From the NCBI RefSeq assembly GCF_016858305.2, contig NZ_CP074436.1, positions 206,001-270,000 of the forward strand: a stretch of DNA of 64,000 nt. The letters are read 5' to 3'. This document shows positions 53,628 through 61,209 of this stretch, in pieces (position 1 is the stretch's first letter; each line of letters begins with the position of its first letter). The stretch is from Polaribacter sp. Q13. Lineage in GTDB: Bacteria; Bacteroidota; Bacteroidia; Flavobacteriales; Flavobacteriaceae. The translations under genes and the position numbers were made by a program. The notes beneath the pieces are model-generated. The model was not told where the DNA came from and did not search any database. It worked only from the letters and a program-made list of their open reading frames with translations.

Positions 53628-54677
53628 ATGCTAACATCCGAAGAAAAAAAACAATACAATCGACATTTAATTCTAGATAAAATAGGAGAAGAAGGGCAGT
53701 TAAAACTAAAACAAGCCAAAGTTTTGGTTATTGGAGCTGGCGGATTAGGTTGCCCTGTTTTACAATATTTAACCGCTGCAGGAGTTGGAACGATTGGTAT
53801 TATTGATGACGATGTGGTAGATCAAAGTAATTTACAACGTCAGATTTTATATACGATAGATGATATTGGTATTTCAAAATCTAAAACTGCTGCAAAACGA
53901 TTGTCAAGGTTAAATCCGTTTGTGAAATTTGATGTTTATAATGAGAAATTAACCAGAGAAAATGCCATTTTATTATTCACTAATTATGATATTATTGTAG
54001 ACGGAAGCGATAATTTTTCGACGCGTTATTTGGTAAATGATGCGGCCGTAATTACAAACAAACCATTAGTTTACGGATCTATATTTAAATTTGAAGGTCA
54101 GGTGAGTGTTTTTAACTATCAAGGAAGCGGAACGTATAGATGTTTGTATCCAACGCCACCAAAACTAGATGAATCTCCAAATTGTTCAGAAATTGGCGTT
54201 TTAGGCGTTTTACCCGGAATTATAGGAAGTTTACAAGCCAATGAAACGATTAAAATTATTTGCGGAATAGGAGCGGTGCTTGCCAATAAATTATTGATTT
54301 ATGATTCTTTACAAATGAATCAAACAATTTTAAATTTTGAAAAAGACACTACTTTAGAAATTACTGTTTTAGAAGCTGATTATGATTTTTTCTGCGGAAT
54401 TGTATCATCAGAAGAAATTACTATAGAAGAACTCGAAAAAAATAAAGAAAAATATAATTTATTAGATGTTCGCGAAACTTGGGAAAGAGAAGGCCATCAT
54501 ATTGGAGGGCAACACATTCCTTTAGACGAGTTGTTGGAACGTCTTGATGAGGTGAATCAGCATAAAGATTTAGTAGTGTACTGTAAGTCTGGAGTGCGAA
54601 GTAAGAAGGCAATTAATATTTTATTCAATAATAATTATAAGCCTAAAATATTAAATTTAAAGGGTGGTTGTTTCTAG
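53628..54677 (+). CDS. ThiF/MoeB-type adenylyltransferase fused to rhodanese domain
   Basis: A 349-residue two-domain protein. Residues 1-245 are an E1-like adenylyltransferase with VIGAGGLGCPVLQYL nucleotide loop near 34, DxVDxSNLQRQ (DDVVDQSNLQRQIL) and DGSDNFSTRYLVND. Residues about 255-349 are a rhodanese with LLDVRE and active-site VVYCKSGVRSKKAI (Cys about 324). It probably adenylates ThiS and supplies or relays sulfur in one polypeptide. As a HesA/MoeB homologue it might also act on MoaD. Confidence 0.88.
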   Translation: MLTSEEKKQYNRHLILDKIGEEGQLKLKQAKVLVIGAGGLGCPVLQYLTAAGVGTIGIIDDDVVDQSNLQRQILYTIDDIGISKSKTAAKRLSRLNPFVKFDVYNEKLTRENAILLFTNYDIIVDGSDNFSTRYLVNDAAVITNKPLVYGSIFKFEGQVSVFNYQGSGTYRCLYPTPPKLDESPNCSEIGVLGVLPGIIGSLQANETIKIICGIGAVLANKLLIYDSLQMNQTILNFEKDTTLEITVLEADYDFFCGIVSSEEITIEELEKNKEKYNLLDVRETWEREGHHIGGQHIPLDELLERLDEVNQHKDLVVYCKSGVRSKKAINILFNNNYKPKILNLKGGCF

Positions 54678-54771
54678 TTAATTTTTAGTAAAAATTAATT
54701 ATGAGATACTTTTTTAACTTTGAGATAGTTAAAGTTTTTTATAATGCGTCAATTCTTTAAACTAAAAACAC

Positions 54772-54779
54772 TACTTTTG
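54772..54779 (+). promoter_or_regulatory. typA promoter -7 box (TACTTTTG)
   Basis: Exact TAnnTTTG match, 22 bp upstream of ATG 54802. Confidence 0.75.
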
Positions 54780-54801
54780 CACGAAATTTAAGAATACATA
54801 A

Positions 54802-56574
54802 ATGCAACCAATTAGAAATATCGCTATTATAGCCCATGTCGATCACGGTAAGACAACGTTAGTAGATAAAATTATAGATCAAGCAAAAATCTTAGACGAT
54901 CGTAAAGTTCGTACAGATTTATTGTTAGATAGTAACGATTTAGAAAGAGAAAGAGGAATTACTATTCTTTCTAAAAATGTATCGGTACACTACAAAGACA
55001 CAAAAATTAACGTAATTGATACTCCTGGTCACGCGGATTTTGGTGGTGAAGTAGAGCGTGTATTAAAAATGGCTGATGGTGTTTTATTATTAGTTGATGC
55101 TTTTGAAGGGCCAATGCCACAAACTCGTTTTGTATTAGGTAAAGCCTTAGAATTAGGATTAACTCCTATTGTTGTTGTAAATAAAGTAGATAAAGAAAAC
55201 TGTACTCCTGACATCGTTCATGAAAAAGTTTTCGATTTAATGTTTGCGTTAGAAGCAACAGAAGAGCAATTAGACTTTGCTACTGTTTATGGTTCTGCAA
55301 AGAACAACTGGATGAGTACTGATTGGAGAAATGAAACTGATAACATTATTCCTTTATTGGATGCTGTTTTAGAATCTATTCCAGAAACGAAGTACAATGC
55401 AGGTACACCACAAATGCAAATTACTTCTTTAGATTTTTCTGCTTTTACAGGTAGAATTGCTATTGGACGTGTTTTTAGAGGTGACTTAGAAGTAGGTAAA
55501 GATTACATGTTGTGTAAAGCAGATGGTTCTACTAAAAAAGTAAGAATTAAAGAATTACACGTATTCGAAGGAATGGGTAAACTACAGGTAGAAAAAGTAC
55601 CTTGTGGAGATATTTGTGCTATTACAGGTATTGAGGGATTTGAAATTGGTGATACAATTGCAGATTTAGAAAACCCAGAAGCATTACCAAGAACAGAAAT
55701 AGATCAACCTACTATGAGTATGTTGTTTACTATTAACAACTCTCCTTTCTTTGGTAAAGAAGGTAAATATGTAACATCTCGTCACTTAAGAGATCGTTTA
55801 TTTAAAGAATTAGAAAAAAACCTTGCATTAAAAGTAGAAACTACTGATAGTGAAGATAAATTCAACGTTTTTGGACGTGGAGTTTTACACTTATCTGTAT
55901 TAATCGAAACAATGCGTAGAGAAGGTTATGAATTACAAGTGGGACGTCCACAAGTAATTATAAAAATGGTAGATGGTAAGAAACATGAACCAATGGAAAC
56001 ATTGTCTATTGATGTACCAGAAGACATGGCTTCTAAAGCTATTAACTTAGTATCTCTTAGAAAAGGAGATATGTTAATAATGGAACCTAAAGGAGATTTG
56101 CAACACTTAGAATTTACAATTCCATCTCGTGGATTGATTGGTTTAAGAAATAAAATTTTAACAGCAACTGCAGGTACAGCAATTATTAATCACCGTTTTT
56201 CTGAATATGGTCCTTATAAAGGAGATTTTACTGAAGAAGTAAAAGGAGCTATCGTTTCTTCTGCTGCTGGTAAAGCAACTGCATATGCATTAAACCGTTT
56301 ACAAGATAGAGGTCGTTTCTTTATTGATATCAATCAAGAGATTTATATTGGTCAAGTAATTGGAGAAAACAGTAAATCTGATGATATGGCTGTAAACTTA
56401 ATTAAAGGAAAGCAATTAACAAACATGCGTAAATCTGGTACAGATGAAGCTATGAAAATTGCACCGAAAGTAGATTTTTCTTTAGAAGAAAATATGGAAT
56501 ACATTAAAGAAGATGAGTATTTAGAAGTTACTCCAGAAAGCTTACGTATGCGTAAGATTGTTTTTAAAGGATAA
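54802..56574 (+). CDS. typA: ribosome-associated GTPase TypA/BipA
   Basis: Translational GTPase involved in ribosome biogenesis and stress adaptation. G1 is [10 protein letters not shown] near residue 12, G2 region RERGITI, G3 [11 protein letters not shown]4 NKVD near 131, followed by the beta-barrel, EF-G-like domains and the BipA-specific C-terminal part. Length 590, usual. It is a single-gene unit with a strong terminator. Confidence 0.96.
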   Translation: MQPIRNIAIIAHVDHGKTTLVDKIIDQAKILDDRKVRTDLLLDSNDLERERGITILSKNVSVHYKDTKINVIDTPGHADFGGEVERVLKMADGVLLLVDAFEGPMPQTRFVLGKALELGLTPIVVVNKVDKENCTPDIVHEKVFDLMFALEATEEQLDFATVYGSAKNNWMSTDWRNETDNIIPLLDAVLESIPETKYNAGTPQMQITSLDFSAFTGRIAIGRVFRGDLEVGKDYMLCKADGSTKKVRIKELHVFEGMGKLQVEKVPCGDICAITGIEGFEIGDTIADLENPEALPRTEIDQPTMSMLFTINNSPFFGKEGKYVTSRHLRDRLFKELEKNLALKVETTDSEDKFNVFGRGVLHLSVLIETMRREGYELQVGRPQVIIKMVDGKKHEPMETLSIDVPEDMASKAINLVSLRKGDMLIMEPKGDLQHLEFTIPSRGLIGLRNKILTATAGTAIINHRFSEYGPYKGDFTEEVKGAIVSSAAGKATAYALNRLQDRGRFFIDINQEIYIGQVIGENSKSDDMAVNLIKGKQLTNMRKSGTDEAMKIAPKVDFSLEENMEYIKEDEYLEVTPESLRMRKIVFKG

Positions 56575-56623
56575 TTTTTATACTGAACTTTTTTTCAGTG
56601 TTTTAAATTAATAATATTTTTAG

Positions 56624-56656
56624 AAAAGCTCAAGTTTAAAACTTGAGCTTTTTTTA
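56624..56656 (+). terminator. terminator after typA, overlapping the next promoter
   Basis: 11-bp stem AAAGCTCAAGT/ACTTGAGCTTT (56625-56635, 56641-56651) followed by TTTT. The T tract runs into the TATCTTTG promoter box at 56655-56662. Confidence 0.85.
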
Positions 56657-56662
56657 TCTTTG
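56655..56662 (+). promoter_or_regulatory. -7 box (TATCTTTG) placed 4 bp before a start codon
   Basis: Exact TAnnTTTG match; ATG 56667 begins only 4 bp later, so transcription should start at or next to the ATG and give a leaderless mRNA. Confidence 0.65.
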
Positions 56663-56666
56663 TTCT

Positions 56667-57044
56667 ATGAGTGAATTTAAAGTTTTTTTTGAAACATTAC
56701 AACGTAGCCTAACCAATAATGAGTTTGTAAAACTTACATTAAGCAAACCGATGCGAAAAAGTGAAGGCTTGTTAAATGTATATGTGCGTTTATTTAAGGT
56801 TGATGGTAATGAGGTTTTTGAATTGAAATATAGACATGCAGAAGAGAATGAGTTTAAACAATTTTCTTTGGATGAACTAACTGTAGAACTAGAAAAACTA
56901 TTATTAGAAACTTTTAGAACAGGCTGTTTATTTACCTTAAGCGAAGATTTAATAGTACTTGTTTCTAAAAAGAAATTGGTGTCTTATAGAGACAATGCAC
57001 CGAGTTTTAAAAATAAATTACCAGAAATCCCATTACAATCTTAA
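56667..57044 (+). CDS. orphan domain protein, resembles the N-terminal part of a Bacteroidota methyltransferase
   Basis: A 125-residue protein from ATG 56667. From memory, its FVKLTLSKPMRK and the following NVYVRLFKVDGNEVFELKYR pattern resembles the first 120 residues of a larger (about 390-residue) Bacteroidota SAM-methyltransferase. Here the gene stops at LPEIPLQS with no methyltransferase domain in any frame downstream. It is either a free-standing domain or a truncated copy. Needs a database search; the resemblance is not certain. Confidence 0.5.
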   Translation: MSEFKVFFETLQRSLTNNEFVKLTLSKPMRKSEGLLNVYVRLFKVDGNEVFELKYRHAEENEFKQFSLDELTVELEKLLLETFRTGCLFTLSEDLIVLVSKKKLVSYRDNAPSFKNKLPEIPLQS

Positions 57045-57427
57045 TTTCTTTTTTAGATAGATTTTAGACTAATTAAAGTTGAATTTTAAATAAAAAGTGA
57101 ATTTATTATTTTAAAAACTAAATTAAAATTCCATCTTCTTTTACAAGTACAAAGTAGCTAAAGTTTGCATCATTTTAATTATATGTTGTTTTATCAATTA
57201 CAGTAGTTAAAATTAAAAAATAGTCAATTTTTAGAATATATTTTTATGAAATTATGAAATATTAGTTTTTAGAGTTAATCTATTTATTATGAAATAACTA
57301 GATTCATAATTCTATTAAATATTCTACATTAAACAGACTTAATCGTAGTACTATAGTCTACCTTTGTATAAAATTGTTAAACCAATATTTATTCTTGACA
57401 GAATAAAGAAATACATCACTTAAAATT
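57045..57427. other. AT-rich non-coding stretch before SHOCT gene
   Basis: No reading frame of note on either strand. It ends in the SHOCT-gene promoter, with box TACCTTTG at 57359-57366. Confidence 0.5.
57359..57366 (+). promoter_or_regulatory. promoter -7 box (TACCTTTG) of SHOCT-domain gene
   Basis: Exact TAnnTTTG match, leaving a leader of about 55 nt before ATG 57428. Confidence 0.6.
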
Positions 57428-58228
57428 ATGAATGCAATATTCACAGATGCTAGTTTTCAGAACATAGTAAACGTAGCCAATAAATATGGAATAAGTACAA
57501 ATGCGGCTAAAGATTTAACATATTGTCTTATGAATAGTAATGGTACTATGGCTCAATTTAATATCGCTGAATTAGGTGGTGGTGGACAATGGATGCAAGG
57601 TGGTATGACCATGGTTGGAGATATGTTTAACAATAATCTTAAATATTTGGTAGACGGACTTTGTGTAGATTTATCTAACTTAATTCATCAAGGAGCTATC
57701 CAATACAAACCTTTACCTAAGACAGAAAACGGACAAGGTGGTTTTTCTGGAAATTGGTGGGGAGATTTAGGTTTTCCTAATTCTACCGGTAGTCAAAATG
57801 ATACAAGTTATGCTATTTTTAATAACATACACCGTTTGGCAATTCAGCAAAATGGTAAAGTAACCATTTTTGATACGTTAGATCATAATATTGGTGGAGT
57901 AGGACAGCAACAAGGAGGAAATTATTCGGTTTCTTTTACAAGTCAATATGGTAATGTAGATTTAAATGCTTTACCTATTATCTCTGGAGGAAATAAACCA
58001 CAACAATCAGCGCCAATTCAAAATAATGAAGTACAAAATAATATAATTGAAACGCCAATTGCACCTATTATGGAAGCTCCAATGCAGCCAAATAATAACA
58101 TGAACAATTCTGCTTTCGAAGAAGATATTTTTGGAAAAATTGAAAAGTTAGCTGGTTTAAAAGACAAAGGAATTCTTTCTGTTGAAGAGTTCGAAAATAA
58201 GAAAGCTGATTTATTAAATAGATTGTAA
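57428..58228 (+). CDS. SHOCT-domain protein of unknown function
   Basis: A 266-residue soluble protein without signal peptide. The last 32 residues form a SHOCT motif (FGKIEKLAGLKDKGILSVEEF then ENKKADLL), a short helical oligomerisation or binding module. A glutamine/asparagine- and proline-rich linker precedes it (about 185-225). The first 180 residues are glycine-rich with GGGGQWMQGGMTMVGDM and GNWWGDLGFPN and match nothing I know by eye. Alone in its unit. Confidence 0.6.
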   Translation: MNAIFTDASFQNIVNVANKYGISTNAAKDLTYCLMNSNGTMAQFNIAELGGGGQWMQGGMTMVGDMFNNNLKYLVDGLCVDLSNLIHQGAIQYKPLPKTENGQGGFSGNWWGDLGFPNSTGSQNDTSYAIFNNIHRLAIQQNGKVTIFDTLDHNIGGVGQQQGGNYSVSFTSQYGNVDLNALPIISGGNKPQQSAPIQNNEVQNNIIETPIAPIMEAPMQPNNNMNNSAFEEDIFGKIEKLAGLKDKGILSVEEFENKKADLLNRL

Positions 58229-58855
58229 TAGAGGCTTAGTTGTTTTTATAACTATAGGATCAAATCCAAAAGTTGTGGGGTTATCTAATTATGCATAAAT
58301 AATAGTAATTCTAAAAAGGATGAATTCTATGTTTCTATCTCCTATAAATTTTGTTCTAAATGTTTTATATTGCTTTATTCATCTTTTTAAGGTAGAATTC
58401 CCACTCCTAGGTAGGCTTCCAAATCTAATTGATGTTTAAATTTTTCTAGTTTTAATAAGAGTAAACCTTCAATATCTTGACAAACTTTAAAATATGTTGA
58501 ATTCTTAAAGGCTTCTTCTAAACTAGTAAATTCTTCTTTTATTGCAATACAAGATGTTATTCCCATAGGCCAGAAAATAATTAAAATTAGCTAAAGTTAA
58601 AATAAAATTGATGTAATCTATAAAATGGTGTGTTGTTTTTTTTTTTTTTTAATGTTGTTACTGAAATAAATACTAGAGTCTGTGGATTCTGATGGTAAAG
58701 ATGACGTTTTAGGAGGTAAACCAAAGAAATAATACAAAACGTTAATATTATAAAAGGATGTCTATGTATTTACATAACTACATTCAATCAGTATATTTTT
58801 ACGAAAAAAATAATATTTTGAATATATTGTAATTTTAGATTTAAAATATCTATCC
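58229..58855. other. long intergenic region with gene debris and poly-T tract
   Basis: About 630 bp with little coding potential. It contains a small minus-strand frame (58387-58566), a run of about 15 T near 58636-58650, and a short orphan plus-strand tail reading VDSDGKDDVLGGKPKK (about 58681-58731) ending in a stop. Confidence 0.5.
58387..58566 (-). CDS. small ORF (59 aa) of uncertain status
   Basis: ATG at 58566 to TAA at 58387-58389 gives MGITSCIAIKEEFTSLEEAF and a tail LEAYLGVGILP. The composition is protein-like with helical stretches (KFKHQLDLEAYL). No promoter or family is recognised. It may be a fragment left by deletion of a larger gene. Confidence 0.35.
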   Translation of the reverse strand: MGITSCIAIKEEFTSLEEAFKNSTYFKVCQDIEGLLLLKLEKFKHQLDLEAYLGVGILP

Positions 58856-59377
58856 CTAATAAATTATTTTTAAGACAGCACCATAATCAATAACTAGCGC
58901 ATCAAAAGAATCTTTTAAATCTATGTTGTTAAAATATGCCCATAAAGTTCTCAATACACCCGAATGTGTAACAATAGCAATGCTATCATAGTTTTTAGGA
59001 AGGTCTTCTACAAATGATATTGCTCGGTGTTGTAAATCTTGGTAAGACTCACCGTTTAGGGTAGATGCATGTACCCAATCATCGTACCAAGGTTGTATTT
59101 CATTATTAGGTATTTCGTCCCATTTTTTAAGTTCCCAAGAACCAAAATTAAGTTCCATTAAACGGTTATCGAATGTAATATCATCAGTAATAACTTGAGC
59201 TAATTGTTTGCAACGTTGCAAAGGACTAGAATACACTTTATCAAAACGAGTAGGAATCTGACTCAAAACCTTTTCTGCTTCTAATAAGAAAGTGTCCTTT
59301 AAGGGGATATCACTAACCCCATAACAAACCCCTTTTTCTATAAGAGGCGTGGTGTGCCTAATTAAATATATTTCCAT
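58856..59377 (-). CDS. cobC: alpha-ribazole phosphatase CobC
   Basis: Histidine-phosphatase-superfamily enzyme that removes the phosphate from alpha-ribazole-5'-phosphate or cobalamin phosphate in the nucleotide-loop branch. The active-site loop is LIRHTTP (His about 7), then SSPLQRCKQLA, the acid region MELNFGSWELKKWDEI and IVTHSGVLRTL. 173 residues. It overlaps cobS by 16 bp, so the two are co-translated. Confidence 0.85.
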   Translation of the reverse strand: MEIYLIRHTTPLIEKGVCYGVSDIPLKDTFLLEAEKVLSQIPTRFDKVYSSPLQRCKQLAQVITDDITFDNRLMELNFGSWELKKWDEIPNNEIQPWYDDWVHASTLNGESYQDLQHRAISFVEDLPKNYDSIAIVTHSGVLRTLWAYFNNIDLKDSFDALVIDYGAVLKIIY

Positions 59378-60165
59378 AGTATTAGTATACTTAAATAAAA
59401 TATAATTTCACAAATTTGTTGAATGGATCCTAAGCAATCACCTGTATAACCATTAATCCATTTATTAAAAAACCTAGTTAGCAGTACTCTTACCAAATAA
59501 ATGGGAATAAGTAATAAAAAGACATAAGGTGATTGAAATAAAAATAACGGAAATAAAGCAAAAACACTTGATAAAATAAATGCCGGACTTGTCCATTTTA
59601 AGATATCAGTTGTTATCGATTTTAATTTTGAAGAGTCATCATTTATACGAGCATAGGAATGCGTAATCATTACACTAATGGCTAGAACTCTACTAAGACT
59701 ATGACCCGAAAGCAAAATAAATAGCATAAAATATGGAGTATTAATTCCGTTTGCTATCGATAAATCTACCAAAGCTACTAATAATTGATATTTCAACAAA
59801 AGTGCCATTACTAAAGCGATTGCTCCATAAGCTCCAATAGTACTATCCTTCATAATTAGAAGAATTTTTTCTTTGTTCCATCCTCCTCCAAAACGATCAA
59901 CAGTATCTGCCAAACCATCTTCATGAAATCCACCTGTTAGTAACAAACCAGTAATCATAGAGATAATTAGAGCAATAGAAACAGGTAAAACAAGTAGTGA
60001 TAAATTTAATATTAGAGCAGAAAGTCCGCCAACCAATAAGCCTATTAGCGGTAAATATTTGATTGACGCTTTAGAATATTCTTTTTTAAATAGAATGCTT
60101 TTAGGAATAGGAATTCTTGTGTAAAACATTAATGCGGTAAAGAATATGTGAATTTCTTTTTTCAT
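59362..60165 (-). CDS. cobS: adenosylcobinamide-GDP ribazoletransferase CobS
   Basis: Membrane-bound cobalamin synthase that joins adenosylcobinamide-GDP to alpha-ribazole or its phosphate. The 267-residue hydrophobic protein has FFTALMFYTRIPIP at the start and the conserved acidic motifs FHEDGLADTVDRFGGG near residue 79, with the metal-binding DGLAD box. The stop of cobT overlaps its start by one base. Confidence 0.92.
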   Translation of the reverse strand: MKKEIHIFFTALMFYTRIPIPKSILFKKEYSKASIKYLPLIGLLVGGLSALILNLSLLVLPVSIALIISMITGLLLTGGFHEDGLADTVDRFGGGWNKEKILLIMKDSTIGAYGAIALVMALLLKYQLLVALVDLSIANGINTPYFMLFILLSGHSLSRVLAISVMITHSYARINDDSSKLKSITTDILKWTSPAFILSSVFALFPLFLFQSPYVFLLLIPIYLVRVLLTRFFNKWINGYTGDCLGSIQQICEIIFYLSILILWKYI

Positions 60166-61208
60166 TAATTTACTTTGTCATTTACGTTTGCATGATCAAA
60201 ACTAGATAAATTATTTACAATATTTACAGCAGATTGTACTAAAGGATACGCAATCGCAGCACCTGTACCTTCCCCTAATCTTAAACCTAAATTTAATAAA
60301 GGTTTTGCTCTAAAATATTCTAATAATTTTTGATGACCTGATTCTCCCGAAGTATGTGAAAAAATACAATAATCAACCACTTCCGGATTTATTTTTGAAG
60401 CCGCTAATAAAGCCGCTGTTATGATAAATCCATCAATTAATACAATCATTTTTAATTCAGCAGCTTGCAATATAGCACCTGTTATCATTGCTATTTCAAA
60501 ACCACCAAATGTTTGTAAAACTTCTTCTGGTGATGATACCGAACTGTGTTTATTTATAACAGCTCTAAGTACTCTCTTTTTATTTTGAACTCCAACATTC
60601 TGTAATCCAGCACCTTTACCAACACAATCTTCAATGGGTATGTTTAAAAAGGTACTCATTAACAAAGATGAAGAACTTGTGTTACCAATACCCATTTCTC
60701 CAAAACCAATAATATTAGAACCTTCAGCATGAATATTTGCAACTATTTCAGCTCCTTTCTCAATACACGTATCACATTGCTCTTTTGTCATTGCGGGTCC
60801 ATGCAAGTAATTTTTTGTGCCTAAAGCTATTTTTTCATGAATAAGTCCTTCACAATTTTCGAAATCATATTTTACACCTGAATCAACAATTTTTAAATCA
60901 ATATTATGTTGGTCTGTAAACACATTAATTCCTGCTCCACCTTTTATAAAATTATAAACCATTTGCCAAGTAACTTCTTGCGGATTAGGGTTTACAACAT
61001 TATCTTCTGCAATACCATGATCGGCTGCAAATAACACAATTGTTGGTTTACTTAATCTAGGAGATAACGTTTGTTGGATAGTACCTATTTTTATAGCGAT
61101 ACCCTCTAAATCTGCTAGAGAACCAACGGGTTTTGTTTTTTTATTTATTTTATTGGTTAAAGGAGCTACAATAGCCTGGTCAGGTGATTGAATCTTAAAT
61201 GTTTTCAT
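60165..61208 (-). CDS. cobT: nicotinate-nucleotide:dimethylbenzimidazole phosphoribosyltransferase CobT
   Basis: Makes alpha-ribazole-5'-phosphate from DMB and NaMN. Features in order: INKKTKPVGSLADLEGIAIKIG, PTIVLFAADHGIAEDNVVNP, GAGINVFTDQHN, GEMGIGNTSSSSLL, CVGKGAGLQN and the C-terminal EGTGAAIAYPLVQSA. Length 347, usual. No DMB synthase (bluB) lies in the window. Two bp separate it from cobN. Confidence 0.94.
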   Translation of the reverse strand: MKTFKIQSPDQAIVAPLTNKINKKTKPVGSLADLEGIAIKIGTIQQTLSPRLSKPTIVLFAADHGIAEDNVVNPNPQEVTWQMVYNFIKGGAGINVFTDQHNIDLKIVDSGVKYDFENCEGLIHEKIALGTKNYLHGPAMTKEQCDTCIEKGAEIVANIHAEGSNIIGFGEMGIGNTSSSSLLMSTFLNIPIEDCVGKGAGLQNVGVQNKKRVLRAVINKHSSVSSPEEVLQTFGGFEIAMITGAILQAAELKMIVLIDGFIITAALLAASKINPEVVDYCIFSHTSGESGHQKLLEYFRAKPLLNLGLRLGEGTGAAIAYPLVQSAVNIVNNLSSFDHANVNDKVN

Positions 61209-61209
61209 T

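Noticed and set aside
58636..58650. Poly-T tract as terminator of the small minus-strand frame
   Set aside because: No stem precedes the run on either strand, and it is on the wrong side of the small frame.
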